DNA of 64,000 bases from Dysgonomonas sp. UBA5412 (GCA_002409595.1 DHNQ01000007.1:4826-68825); one strand, 5' to 3'; counted from the first letter of the stretch, positions 43,116 through 52,071 are shown. The notes: generated from the letters alone by a model not told the origin. Program-made: numbers and translations.

Positions 43116-44303
43116 ATGAAGAAGTTATTCGTGCTATCTGCATTTGTCATAATGACAATGGGGATATATGCCCAAGAAGCAGTTAAAGGTTATCAATTTA
43201 CAGTCGTAAAAGAAAATCCGATTACATCGGTTAAAAATCAAGGAAATAGTGGGACTTGTTGGTGCTTTTCAGGATTAGGTTTTCTCGAATCGGAAGTTCT
43301 ACGTTTAGGAAAAGGAGAACATGATCTTTCCGAAATGTATATTGTACGCCGTAACTATGCAGATAAAGCTGAAAAATATGTAAGAGTAGGAGGTAACCTT
43401 AACTTTGCTCAAGGAGGTTCATTTGCCGATGTTATAGAAACTCTGAATGAATATGGAGTAGTACCTAACGACGCTTACACCGGACTTAACTATGGCGAAA
43501 CCGGTCATAAACATGGCGAAGTAGAAGCAGGATTAGCCGGTTATGTAAAAGGAATTAATGAAAACAAAAATAAAAGAATCTCTCCTGTATGGACAAAGGG
43601 TTTGAACGGCATTCTGGATGCTTACTTCGGTGAAATCCCACAAAACTTTGAATATCAAGGAAAATCATATACTCCTCAATCTTTCCGTCAATCATTGGGC
43701 TTAGATGCAAACAACTATGTATCCATTACATCTTTTACCCATCATCCTTTTTATGCTCCATTTGCGTTAGAGGTTGCAGACAATTGGCGTTGGGCATTTT
43801 CATACAACCTACCGATTGATGAAATGATGCAGGTTTTTGATAATGCAATAAATAATGGATATACTGTGGCTTGGGCTTCAGATGTTAGCGAAGTTGGTTT
43901 TACCCGCAATGGATTGGCTGTCATCCCTGACGAGGATGCTCCTGAAAATGTAGGATCGGATCAGGCTCATTGGTTGGGGCTGTCTCAAAACGAAAGAAAC
44001 ACCCGATTGAGAGCAAAGATTGAAGAAGGTCCGGTAAAAGAAAAAGCAATCACTCAGGAAATGCGTCAGATTGCTTTTGACAATCAGGAAACAACAGACG
44101 ACCATGGCATGCAGATTTATGGTATTGCAAAAGATCAGGCTGGTAATAAATACTACATCGTTAAAAATTCTTGGGGAGAAGCAGGTGCTTATAAAGGCAT
44201 ATGGTATGCTTCGGAAGCCTTTGTAAAATACAAAACTATTAGTATCGTAGTTAACAAGAATGCTCTACCTAAAGACATTGCTAAAAAATTGGGATTGAAA
44301 TAA
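43116..44303 (+). CDS. Exported C1 family cysteine peptidase (aminopeptidase C / bleomycin hydrolase type)
   Basis: Papain-fold peptidase of the C1B branch, 395 aa. Unlike cytosolic PepC it has a signal peptide ('MKKLFVLSAFVIMTMGIYAQ') and is therefore periplasmic or secreted. The catalytic triad is intact: the Cys in 'NQGNSGTCWCFSGLGFLES', the His in 'TDDHGMQIYG' and the Asn in 'YIVKNSWGEAG'. Bacteroidetes periplasmic homologues are common. A strong terminator follows, so it ends the unit begun by the HD-domain gene or is transcribed on its own. Confidence 0.94.
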   Translation: MKKLFVLSAFVIMTMGIYAQEAVKGYQFTVVKENPITSVKNQGNSGTCWCFSGLGFLESEVLRLGKGEHDLSEMYIVRRNYADKAEKYVRVGGNLNFAQGGSFADVIETLNEYGVVPNDAYTGLNYGETGHKHGEVEAGLAGYVKGINENKNKRISPVWTKGLNGILDAYFGEIPQNFEYQGKSYTPQSFRQSLGLDANNYVSITSFTHHPFYAPFALEVADNWRWAFSYNLPIDEMMQVFDNAINNGYTVAWASDVSEVGFTRNGLAVIPDEDAPENVGSDQAHWLGLSQNERNTRLRAKIEEGPVKEKAITQEMRQIAFDNQETTDDHGMQIYGIAKDQAGNKYYIVKNSWGEAGAYKGIWYASEAFVKYKTISIVVNKNALPKDIAKKLGLK

Positions 44304-44323
44304 TCAATGTGTGATATAATATT

Positions 44324-44360
44324 GAGAGACACTAAGATGTATTAGTGTCTCTCTTTTTTT
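44324..44360 (+). terminator. Intrinsic terminator after the C1 peptidase gene
   Basis: A perfect 12-bp stem (44324-44335 with 44342-44353) with a 6-base loop is followed by a run of seven T. Confidence 0.94.
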
Positions 44361-44470
44361 AGTTTTAAAATCGAAAACACGATTTTGTTGAACTATCTTT
44401 GAGAAAGATGAAACATTTAATGAATACATCAGCTCTGAAACCCTTATTTATTACAGTCAAATTGTCGTTG

Positions 44471-44593
44471 ATGAATAGAGGCATAGTATTTGCTCTCTTT
44501 TCACTAATTACTTTTTCGTCCTGCTGTGTTACCGGCTATTGCCAAATGGATGAATATCCTAAACAGGAAAAAGTTATAGATAAAAGTAAATAG
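44471..44593 (+). CDS. Small lipoprotein-like protein
   Basis: A 40-aa candidate protein: a hydrophobic signal ('GIVFALFSLITFSSCC') with a lipobox-like 'TFSSC' and a short charged mature part ending 'KQEKVIDKSK'. The frame is open from 44408, but the ATG at 44471 gives a signal peptide of normal length. It ends 7 bp before the thioredoxin lipoprotein start, so it may be a partner or only a short upstream frame. No family is recognised. Confidence 0.45.
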   Translation: MNRGIVFALFSLITFSSCCVTGYCQMDEYPKQEKVIDKSK

Positions 44594-44600
44594 AAAATAT

Positions 44601-45071
44601 ATGAAGCAACTCTTATTGCTGCTCTTTATAGCAGGACTTTCATTCGGTTCATGTAGTGGACAAACAAAAACAAATTTGATAGAAAAGGAGAAAAACAAAA
44701 TGAAAACAATACACTTAAATAAGATAGACTTTCTGAAAAAGGTAGCTAACTATGAGGCTAATCCCGGAGAATTTAAATATCTGGGCGATAAACCTGCCTT
44801 AATCGACTTTTATGCTGACTGGTGTGGTCCATGCAAAGCCATTGCACCCGTATTAGAAGATTTGGCAGCAGAGTATGATGGCGAAATCTATATTTATAAA
44901 ATAAATACAGAAGAAGAGCAAGAATTAGCAGCTTTGTTTGGCATAAGGAGTATTCCCAGCCTACTATTTGTTCCAATGGGTGGAGAACAGCCTCAAATGG
45001 CTCAAGGCGCATTGCCTAAGCCTGCCTTAAAAGAAGCAATAGATAAAGTTTTATTGAAGAAAGAAAAATAA
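44601..45071 (+). CDS. Lipid-anchored periplasmic thioredoxin
   Basis: A 156-aa thioredoxin-fold protein with a lipoprotein signal ('LLLLLFIAGLSFGSCSG', lipobox FGSC), so it probably faces the periplasm from a membrane. The active site 'YADWCGPCKAIAPVL' is the reducing-type CGPC. The cis-Pro segment is 'FGIRSIPSLLFVPMGG'. A CGPC motif on the periplasmic side would need an electron supply such as a DsbD/CcdA-like protein, which is not visible here. An in-frame internal ATG after the signal could give a cytoplasmic form. Confidence 0.9.
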   Translation: MKQLLLLLFIAGLSFGSCSGQTKTNLIEKEKNKMKTIHLNKIDFLKKVANYEANPGEFKYLGDKPALIDFYADWCGPCKAIAPVLEDLAAEYDGEIYIYKINTEEEQELAALFGIRSIPSLLFVPMGGEQPQMAQGALPKPALKEAIDKVLLKKEK

Positions 45072-45092
45072 AAAATTATACATAAAACAAAT

Positions 45093-45126
45093 GCATGCGA
45101 TATAAATCATATTCGCATGCTTTTTT
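45093..45126 (+). terminator. Intrinsic terminator after the thioredoxin gene
   Basis: An 8-bp perfect GC-containing stem (45093-45100 with 45113-45120), extended by A/T pairs, is followed by six T. It lies between convergent genes. Confidence 0.9.
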
Positions 45127-45167
45127 ATTATTGAAATAGCTGAAATTAATCTTTTATTCTGTTCAGC

Positions 45168-45992
45168 TTAAAACTCTCTCAATCCCGAAACTTTATATCG
45201 GCTCAGAGCCTCCAATCTTATACCTTTTCCTATCTCTGCCCCCGTAGAAATCAAAGCCTCTTCTACAGCCTTAAAAGCAATTTCAGGTTTGTTATTATCC
45301 TGACTTAGGTGGCAAAGCCATATATTTTTCAGGTTCTCATTATATATACTGCCTATAAACTCGGCTGAAAGGCGATTGCTTAAATGCCCCGTTCCATTAC
45401 TGATACGTTCCTTCAAATAATAAGGATATCGTCCCGCCTGCAAAAGATACTCGTCATAATTGGCCTCTATTACCAGATGATTTGCCCTTGAGGCATGTTC
45501 ACGTATTGTATCCGTAATCCGTCCTATATCTGTGATTAGAACGAAAGTTTGATCCTCAAACTCTATTCTGTAACCCACATTTTCTATACTATCGTGAGGT
45601 ACATCGAAAGCCATGATGGAAAAATCTCCTATCACGAAAGGAGTTTCCTTTACAATAACTCTTTTGGACTGATACAAGTTGGCTTGTACACCCCTGTTGC
45701 GTTGAATGCCAAGATGTACGGTTTCTGTGGCATAGATGGGTATATTATATTTGTCCCCGAAGCAACCCACTGTTTTTATGTGGTCGGCATGGTCATGAGT
45801 GACCAGTACAGCCTTTATCTTGTCAAACGATACACCATACTCTCTCAATGCCTTCTGTACATTTCGTATGCCAACACCTGCATCTATAAGAATTCCGCTC
45901 TCGTTAGAGCCTAAATAATAGCAGTTACCGCTGCTTCCACTGCCTAAACTGAAAAATTTGTATTTATGTTGTGTGAATAAGTCGTATTGCAT
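45168..45992 (-). CDS. Metallo-beta-lactamase fold hydrolase (YycJ/WalJ type)
   Basis: Cytoplasmic MBL-fold hydrolase of 274 aa resembling YycJ/WalJ, a family with proposed nuclease-like activity. The N-terminus 'FFSLGSGSSGNCYYLGSN' and the metal-binding motif 'LVTHDHADHIKTVG' are diagnostic. Further ligands are in 'FDVPHDSIENVGY' and 'WLCHLSQDNN'. The ATG at 45990-45992 is preferred to an in-frame TTG three codons upstream, because that TTG overlaps the -7 box. Confidence 0.92.
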   Translation of the reverse strand: MQYDLFTQHKYKFFSLGSGSSGNCYYLGSNESGILIDAGVGIRNVQKALREYGVSFDKIKAVLVTHDHADHIKTVGCFGDKYNIPIYATETVHLGIQRNRGVQANLYQSKRVIVKETPFVIGDFSIMAFDVPHDSIENVGYRIEFEDQTFVLITDIGRITDTIREHASRANHLVIEANYDEYLLQAGRYPYYLKERISNGTGHLSNRLSAEFIGSIYNENLKNIWLCHLSQDNNKPEIAFKAVEEALISTGAEIGKGIRLEALSRYKVSGLREF

Positions 45993-45998
45993 AATGCA

Positions 45999-46006
45999 CA
46001 AAGGTA
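45999..46006 (-). promoter_or_regulatory. Candidate -7 promoter box for the MBL hydrolase gene
   Basis: The minus-strand reading is TACCTTTG, an exact TAnnTTTG match only 7 bp from the ATG, implying a nearly leaderless transcript. Confidence 0.45.
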
Positions 46007-46086
46007 AAGAGTCTGATGAATAAAAAAAGTGTCCAAAACGTTAAAGTTATGAACACTTGAGTTTGTATTTTGTTTCGGAAGATGAA

Positions 46087-46419
46087 TTATCCCTTCTTCA
46101 AAAAACATGTTTTTAGAACTATGCTCGATCCCTCTATCTTGCAGTCTACCTCAGTAGGCTCATCTGTCAGACGAATACTTTTTACCTTTGTTCCTCTTTT
46201 TATTACCATAGAAGACCCTTTCACCTTCAGGTCTTTAATAACAGTCACTGCATCGCCATCCGTAAGCTCTGCTCCATTGCTGTCTCTGGGTGTAGTATCT
46301 TCCGCTTCAGTAGCAGCTTCGCCTGTCCATTCGTGAAAACAATCGGGGCATACGTATGATGTGCCGTCGAAATAAGTGTTTTCCATTTTACATACCGGAC
46401 AATTCGGAGTTCCTTCCAT
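46087..46419 (-). CDS. YjdM/PhnA family zinc-ribbon protein
   Basis: A 110-aa protein with an N-terminal zinc ribbon ('CPVCKMENTYFDGTSYVCPD') and the C-terminal PhnA domain ('GDAVTVIKDLKVKGSSMVIK'). The family was once linked to alkylphosphonate use but lies outside the phosphonate pathway proper; its function is unclear. It is divergent from guaA and lies upstream of the MBL gene on the same strand. Confidence 0.92.
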   Translation of the reverse strand: MEGTPNCPVCKMENTYFDGTSYVCPDCFHEWTGEAATEAEDTTPRDSNGAELTDGDAVTVIKDLKVKGSSMVIKRGTKVKSIRLTDEPTEVDCKIEGSSIVLKTCFLKKG

Positions 46420-46553
46420 TTTCAGTTGTTTTATTTAGTGTTAAATACACAAAGATAAGGTAAATACACGCTCTTTGCAAATCAAAGCCGATGCCGGCAG
46501 ATTGTTCATATTAAATGCAAAGGATTCATAAACAAAATATAAAAAAAATGACG

Positions 46554-46561
46554 TACCTTTG
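46554..46561 (+). promoter_or_regulatory. Candidate -7 promoter box for guaA
   Basis: TACCTTTG is an exact TAnnTTTG match 38 bp upstream of the guaA ATG. Confidence 0.5.
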
Positions 46562-46599
46562 TGCGCATTAAAAGTAATAATCTTACTTATTATTGTAAT

Positions 46600-48120
46600 A
46601 TGCAAGAGAAAATCATTATCCTCGATTTCGGGTCGCAAACCACCCAGCTCATTGGTCGCAGAGTGAGAGAATTAAATACCTACTGCGAAATAGTTCCTTA
46701 CAACAAGTTTCCTTTCGGTGATGAATCGGTCAAAGGAGTTATCCTATCAGGAAGTCCTTTTTCTGTCAATGACGCTGATGCCTTCAAGCCCGATTTGACA
46801 GCGATAAGAGGTAAATATCCTGTATTAGGTATATGTTATGGTGCGCAATACCTTGCATATTCATCTGGTGGAAAAGTAGAAAAAAGTGATTCCCGTGAAT
46901 ATGGAAGAGCACTTCTTACAAAAGTTAAAGACGGAGAAGCTTTATTCGATGGTATTGCTGTCGGATCGCAGGTGTGGATGTCTCATGGAGATACAATAAC
47001 AAGCCTGCCTCAAGCTTTTGAAATAATAGCCAGTACAGCCGATGTTGAAAAGGCTGCTTATAAGATAAATGGAGAGCCTACATGGGCAGTACAATTTCAC
47101 CCAGAGGTATATCATACAACAGATGGAACCCGTTTGTTGAGCAATTTCCTGAATATTTGTAAAGTAAAAAGAGATTGGTCGCCAGCTTCTTTTATTGAAA
47201 CTACTGTTGCTGAACTAAAAGCCAAACTGGGCGATGACAAGGTTATACTTGCATTATCAGGAGGAGTGGATTCTTCTGTAACCGCAGTATTGCTGAATAG
47301 AGCAATAGGTAAGAATCTTACATGTGTGTTTGTAGATCATGGATTGCTTCGTAAGAATGAATTTGAAACCGTTTTGACCGATTATGAACACTTGGGGCTT
47401 AATGTTATCGGAGTGAATGCAAAAGAGCGTTTCTATAAGGAATTAGCAGGAGTTTCAGACCCTGAAACAAAACGTAAGATAATAGGCAAAGGCTTTATCA
47501 ATGTTTTTGATGAAGAAGCTCATAAGCTGACCGATATAAAATGGCTTGGACAGGGTACGATCTATCCTGACATTATCGAATCTCTTTCCATTACCGGACA
47601 TGTTATCAAATCTCATCACAATGTGGGAGGATTGCCGGAAAAGATGAATCTTAAGCTGGTAGAACCTTTACGTCTCTTGTTTAAGGATGAGGTTAGGCGT
47701 GTGGGTTTGGAGCTTGGCATGAAAGAATCATTGATTAAACGTCATCCATTTCCGGGTCCGGGTCTAGGTATTCGTATCCTTGGAGATATTACGCCGGAGA
47801 AAGTGGAAATATTGCAGAATGCTGACGATATATTCACACGTATGCTTAAAGAAAATGCCCTTTACGATAAAGTATGGCAAACCGGAGCAATTTTGTTGCC
47901 TATCCGCTCGGTAGGAGTGATGGGAGACGAACGTACGTATGAGAATACGGTTGCTTTGCGTGCTGTGACTTCCGTAGATGGTATGACTGCCGATTGGGCG
48001 CATTTACCTTACGAATTTTTGGCAAAGGTATCTAATGAAATTATCAATAAAGTAAAAGGTGTGAACCGCGTAGTTTATGATATTTCTTCTAAACCGCCGG
48101 CAACGATAGAGTGGGAGTAA
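46600..48120 (+). CDS. guaA: GMP synthase (glutamine-hydrolysing)
   Basis: Converts XMP to GMP using glutamine and ATP. The 506-aa product has an N-terminal class I glutamine amidotransferase domain with the nucleophile Cys in 'LGICYGAQYLAY' and the His/Glu pair in 'AVQFHPEVYHT'. The ATP-pyrophosphatase domain follows with 'ALSGGVDSSVTAVLL', and the dimerisation domain has 'HPFPGPGLGIRILGDIT'. The ATG at 46600 gives the standard N-terminus; an in-frame GTG 13 codons upstream overlaps the -7 box. It converges on purF across a strong terminator. Confidence 0.97.
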   Translation: MQEKIIILDFGSQTTQLIGRRVRELNTYCEIVPYNKFPFGDESVKGVILSGSPFSVNDADAFKPDLTAIRGKYPVLGICYGAQYLAYSSGGKVEKSDSREYGRALLTKVKDGEALFDGIAVGSQVWMSHGDTITSLPQAFEIIASTADVEKAAYKINGEPTWAVQFHPEVYHTTDGTRLLSNFLNICKVKRDWSPASFIETTVAELKAKLGDDKVILALSGGVDSSVTAVLLNRAIGKNLTCVFVDHGLLRKNEFETVLTDYEHLGLNVIGVNAKERFYKELAGVSDPETKRKIIGKGFINVFDEEAHKLTDIKWLGQGTIYPDIIESLSITGHVIKSHHNVGGLPEKMNLKLVEPLRLLFKDEVRRVGLELGMKESLIKRHPFPGPGLGIRILGDITPEKVEILQNADDIFTRMLKENALYDKVWQTGAILLPIRSVGVMGDERTYENTVALRAVTSVDGMTADWAHLPYEFLAKVSNEIINKVKGVNRVVYDISSKPPATIEWE

Positions 48121-48138
48121 TCTCTTTCTTGATATATA

Positions 48139-48178
48139 ACAGAAAAAGCTGCTTAATCAAATAAGCAGCTTTTTCTGT
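48139..48178. terminator. Bidirectional intrinsic terminator between guaA and purF
   Basis: A perfect 17-bp inverted repeat (48139-48155 with 48162-48178) with A5 and T5 runs at the outer ends lies between two convergent purine-pathway genes. Confidence 0.94.
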
Positions 48179-48194
48179 TTTTATATAAATAGTT

Positions 48195-50090
48195 TTAGTA
48201 TGATCTTTTATCTACTCCTTCAATATAATTTATGAAAGCAGTATTTACCATTCTGTTACCTCCCGGTGTTGGATAATTGCCGGAGAAATACCAATCGCCT
48301 TTGTGGCTAGGAATTGCTTTATGTAGGTTTTCTATCGACTGAAACACTATTTCTATTTTAGCTTGTGTGCCGGCAGGTGTCAGCATTTCTGCCATTTTAG
48401 CAGAAATCTCTTCGTCCGAGAATGGAGCATATATTTCTTTCACATAGTTAACTATCTCTTCTTTAGGTTTATCCTTCTGTGCTACTGATTTGCGATACAC
48501 TTCGTCGATAAGCGATTGCATACCCCGTTCTTTCAGAAGTTCTATTGCAGCTCTGAATGCAGCAAATTCACTCATTCGGGACATATCTATTCCATAGCAG
48601 TCCGGATAACGAATCTGAGGTGAAGAAGATACTATGACAATCTTTTTAGGATGCAGACGGTCGAGCATCTTTATGATACTTTGCTTTAGCGTTGTCCCTC
48701 TAACTATACTATCATCTATTACTACAAGGTTGTCTTCGTAGGGATGTACCGAGTTGTAAGTTATATCATATACGTGAGCCGCAAGGTCGTTTCTCTGCCC
48801 ATCCTGAGCGATGAATGTGCGGAGTTTTATATCCTTTATAACTACCTTTTCGGTACGTACACGCATCGATAAGATTTGTTGGAATTCTTCTTCGGAGATT
48901 GCAGTTCCCTTTTTCCCTATCTTCTTTAGCTTAACGTCATTCATATGTTCGTTCAGAGCCTCAGACATACCGAAGAAAGCAACTTCGGCTGTGTTGGGTA
49001 TAAATGAGAATACTGTGTGCTGTATGTCTGAATCTATTGCCTTAAGAATAGGAGGTAATAGTAATTTTCCCAGATTCTTTCTTTCGTTGTATATATCTGC
49101 ATCAGACCCACGAGAGAAGTATATCCGTTCAAAAGAACAAGGAGATACATTTCTCGGCTCTTGTATTTGTGAAAACTGTATCTGACCATCCTTTTTCACT
49201 ATGATAGCCTGACCCGGATTAAGCTCCTTTATTTCTTCCACATCAAGGTTTAATGCCGTTTGTATTACGGGGCGTTCCGATGCTACAACAACAATTTCGT
49301 CATCATAATAATAGAATGCCGGACGTATGCCCCAAGGATCTCTATATACAAAGCCATCGCCACAACCGATCAAGCCTCCGATGGTATAACCACCATCCCA
49401 AACTTGGCTTGCTTTGTTGAGCATAAAGTGTATATCCAGATTCTTTTCTATGAGGTCGTTCAACTCCTCTCCTTTATTTTCTCTGCCTTTTCCAAATCTG
49501 TCGAATTGGTATTGGACACTTCTGTCAAGGTGATGTCCCAGAGCTTCGAGTAATACGAAAGTATCAGCATAATTACGCGGATGCTGTCCTTGTAGAACAA
49601 GTTCTTCAAATATTTCATCCAAATTTGTCATATTAAAGTTTCCTGCAATCGCAAGATTGCGAGATCGCCAGTTGCTTCTTCTCAAGAATGGATGTACATA
49701 AGAAATGCCGTCTTTTCCCGTAGTGCTGTATCGTAAGTGTCCTAAAAAAAGCTCTCCGGCAAAAGGTAGATTGTTGCTTGCGTATGTAGGATCGTTTAGT
49801 TGTTCGCGGTCTACTTTTTCGTAACTTTTATATACGTTCGAGAATATTTCTGAAATGGCACTTGAGCCCGTTGCTCTTTCTCTGAATATGAATTCGTTTC
49901 CCGGAGATGATTCTAATTTTACGACAGCCAAACCTGCACCTTCTTGTCCACGGTTGTGCTGTTTCTCCATTAATAAATATAATTTATTTAATCCATATTG
50001 CCAGCTTCCATACTTTTTCTGGTAGTATTCCAGTGGCTTCAACAAACGTATCATTACGATACCGCACTCGTGCTTCAAAGGCTCTGTCAT
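48195..50090 (-). CDS. purF: Amidophosphoribosyltransferase (long form)
   Basis: First committed enzyme of purine synthesis: glutamine plus PRPP to phosphoribosylamine. It has an N-terminal Ntn-hydrolase glutaminase domain; the nucleophile Cys9 in 'KHECGIVMI' would be exposed by removal of an 8-residue propeptide. 'KQHNRGQEGAGLAVVK' and 'FLGHLRYSTTGK' are typical. The C-terminal PRPP-binding domain has 'NLVVIDDSIVRGTTLKQSI' and 'FYGIDMS'-like 'CYGIDMSRMSEFAAFRA'. At 631 aa it is well over 100 residues longer than typical PurF, with extra sequence between the domains and a C-terminal extension. It could be a dedicated variant; the pathway role is likely but not certain. Confidence 0.85.
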   Translation of the reverse strand: MTEPLKHECGIVMIRLLKPLEYYQKKYGSWQYGLNKLYLLMEKQHNRGQEGAGLAVVKLESSPGNEFIFRERATGSSAISEIFSNVYKSYEKVDREQLNDPTYASNNLPFAGELFLGHLRYSTTGKDGISYVHPFLRRSNWRSRNLAIAGNFNMTNLDEIFEELVLQGQHPRNYADTFVLLEALGHHLDRSVQYQFDRFGKGRENKGEELNDLIEKNLDIHFMLNKASQVWDGGYTIGGLIGCGDGFVYRDPWGIRPAFYYYDDEIVVVASERPVIQTALNLDVEEIKELNPGQAIIVKKDGQIQFSQIQEPRNVSPCSFERIYFSRGSDADIYNERKNLGKLLLPPILKAIDSDIQHTVFSFIPNTAEVAFFGMSEALNEHMNDVKLKKIGKKGTAISEEEFQQILSMRVRTEKVVIKDIKLRTFIAQDGQRNDLAAHVYDITYNSVHPYEDNLVVIDDSIVRGTTLKQSIIKMLDRLHPKKIVIVSSSPQIRYPDCYGIDMSRMSEFAAFRAAIELLKERGMQSLIDEVYRKSVAQKDKPKEEIVNYVKEIYAPFSDEEISAKMAEMLTPAGTQAKIEIVFQSIENLHKAIPSHKGDWYFSGNYPTPGGNRMVNTAFINYIEGVDKRSY

Positions 50091-50142
50091 ATAAAGATCT
50101 CCTATTAAGAATAGTTAAGAATATTTGATTCTTTTAGGTGTA

Positions 50143-50150
50143 CAAAGATA
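50143..50150 (-). promoter_or_regulatory. Candidate -7 promoter box for purF
   Basis: The minus-strand reading is TATCTTTG, an exact TAnnTTTG match 53 bp upstream of the purF ATG. Confidence 0.5.
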
Positions 50151-50282
50151 ATACCATTTTTATATTAAACCTAAAAAATAGAAGTTAACAAAAATGATTT
50201 TCTACATACCAGAACCTATCATTCAGAATAGAATGTTATCGTGAGGAAGTCTGTCTTTTGAATGGTTGTAAACTTTCTGATA

Positions 50283-52046
50283 TTAAGATAACTCTAGCCC
50301 AAATTCATCTTTTAATCGGCGGAGGCTTTCATTTTCCTCCATCATCAGATTAAATTTTTCGGCAGGGGTAAAAGCTAGTTTCTTTTCATTGTCTTCACTG
50401 ATGCGAATCTGCATTTTTAGCTGTGTATTTCTTAGCTTCGACTTCAATACGTTTAGTATATCTATACTGTTTTCTGTTAGTCGTTGTTCTTGTACAGGAT
50501 TGTTTACCACCACCTCAAATAAAGTGTTTTCAATAAGGCTTGGTAAGCAATTCAACATCGTATTTTTCAAGTGATGCTCCTCTGTAATTGCATCAGCATA
50601 TGCTTTCCATTCGTTGATCAGTTGGAGAGGCGAGAATCTCTCATTTAATGTTTCGGTATTTGTTTGAATGTTTTCTACTACATCGTCTTTTTTCTGCCCA
50701 AAATCAGAAATAGAGACACCCAAACCTCCTATACCTGCCGGTTTAGTAGGAGCAGTAGTTGCTTTACTTGCAGTCTGAGCATTATGCGAGGGAGTAGATG
50801 TTTTTATTACTACCGGTTGAGACTGACGTTGTTGCAAAGGAGCTTGGACTTGCGTTTGTTGGCTTGACGAAGCTGGAGCAGTTTTTGTTTCCTGCTTTGA
50901 GAAGATAGGCTCAATTACCTGCTTTTTTTTTTGATCTTCCGATCCTGTTTGTGGGGAAGATAATTGGCAAAGCCTGATGATAGTGAGGTCGGAGAGTAGC
51001 CGCTTGTTTCGACTTAATCTATAATTAAGATCGCTTTCATTTACTATATCTATTGCTTTGTATAGAAACTCGTTACTGCATTTTTTTGCAGTCTCAATAT
51101 ATCGTTCTCGTATAGATGCCCCTACTTCAAAAAGTTCGGCTGTTTTAGGATCTTTACATAATAGTAAGTCTCTGAAATGAGAGGCAATACCCGTTATTAC
51201 ATTATTGCCGTCAAACCCTTTGCTCAATATTTCGTTCAGTATGAGTAATCCTTCTGTCACATTGTTGGCTAGAATAGAGTCTGTCAGTCTGAAATAATAT
51301 TCATAGTCCAGCACATTCAGATTTTCTATAACTGCTTTATACGTTACGTTTCCTCCGGTAAAACTAACTACCTGATCGAATATGGACAAGGCATCGCGCA
51401 TACCTCCATCGGCTTTTTGAGCCAATATATTTAAGGCTTCCGGTTCGGCTGTCACGTTTTCTCGCGAAGCTACATATTGTAGATGCTCCACTGTATCTTT
51501 AATTGTAATGCGGCTGAAGTCGTATATCTGACAGCGTGAAAGAATGGTAGGTAATATCTTATGTTTCTCGGTCGTTGCCAATATGAAAATGGCATGATGA
51601 GGAGGTTCTTCCAGTGTTTTAAGAAAAGCATTGAATGCTGCCTGCGACAACATGTGCACCTCGTCGATTATATAAACCTTATATTTACCTATCTGGGGTG
51701 GTATTCTCACCTGTTCTATCAACGAACGAATATCGTCTACCGAGTTGTTTGATGCTGCATCTAACTCATGTATATTAAATGACCGTTGCTCGTTAAAGGC
51801 TACGCACGATTCGCATTGGTTGCATGCTTCGCCATCGGCTGTGGGAGAAAGACAATTGATAGTCTTTGCAAAAATACGGGCACAAGTTGTTTTACCCACA
51901 CCTCGCGGACCACAAAAAAGGTAGGCATGAGCCAACTTCCCCGAAGCAATCGCATTTTTGAGAGTAGTGGTTAAAGATCTTTGTCCTACAACCGAATTAA
52001 ACGTGGTAGGACGATATTTACGTGCCGAAACTATATAGTTATCCAT
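50283..52046 (-). CDS. dnaX: DNA polymerase III subunit gamma/tau
   Basis: AAA+ clamp-loader subunit. The 587-aa full-length frame (tau-like) has Walker A 'FCGPRGVGKTTCARIFAK' at residues 45-61, the zinc ligands Cys65, Cys75, Cys78 and Cys81, Walker B 'YIIDEVHMLSQAAFNAFLK' and the arginine-finger segment 'ILSRCQIYDF'. Domains I-III end at about residue 370. Exactly there, codons 372-375 read CAA AAA AAA AAG: a run of ten A that could let RNA polymerase or the ribosome slip. Both alternative frames meet a stop within four codons, which would yield a gamma-like short form. The rest is a Gln/Thr/Pro-rich linker and a C-terminal tau domain. Confidence 0.95.
   Translation of the reverse strand: MDNYIVSARKYRPTTFNSVVGQRSLTTTLKNAIASGKLAHAYLFCGPRGVGKTTCARIFAKTINCLSPTADGEACNQCESCVAFNEQRSFNIHELDAASNNSVDDIRSLIEQVRIPPQIGKYKVYIIDEVHMLSQAAFNAFLKTLEEPPHHAIFILATTEKHKILPTILSRCQIYDFSRITIKDTVEHLQYVASRENVTAEPEALNILAQKADGGMRDALSIFDQVVSFTGGNVTYKAVIENLNVLDYEYYFRLTDSILANNVTEGLLILNEILSKGFDGNNVITGIASHFRDLLLCKDPKTAELFEVGASIRERYIETAKKCSNEFLYKAIDIVNESDLNYRLSRNKRLLSDLTIIRLCQLSSPQTGSEDQKKKQVIEPIFSKQETKTAPASSSQQTQVQAPLQQRQSQPVVIKTSTPSHNAQTASKATTAPTKPAGIGGLGVSISDFGQKKDDVVENIQTNTETLNERFSPLQLINEWKAYADAITEEHHLKNTMLNCLPSLIENTLFEVVVNNPVQEQRLTENSIDILNVLKSKLRNTQLKMQIRISEDNEKKLAFTPAEKFNLMMEENESLRRLKDEFGLELS
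50923..50932 (-). promoter_or_regulatory. A10 slippery tract inside dnaX (candidate programmed frameshift site)
   Basis: On the coding strand ten consecutive A occupy codons 372-375. The -1 frame then reads GCA GGT AAT TGA and the +1 frame reads AGG TAA, so either shift ends the protein at once. E. coli dnaX uses an A AAA AAG ribosomal slip and Thermus dnaX uses an A9 transcriptional slip to make gamma. Confidence 0.7.
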
Positions 52047-52071
52047 TCTTGGTTTCTCTTCTTTAGCTTTA

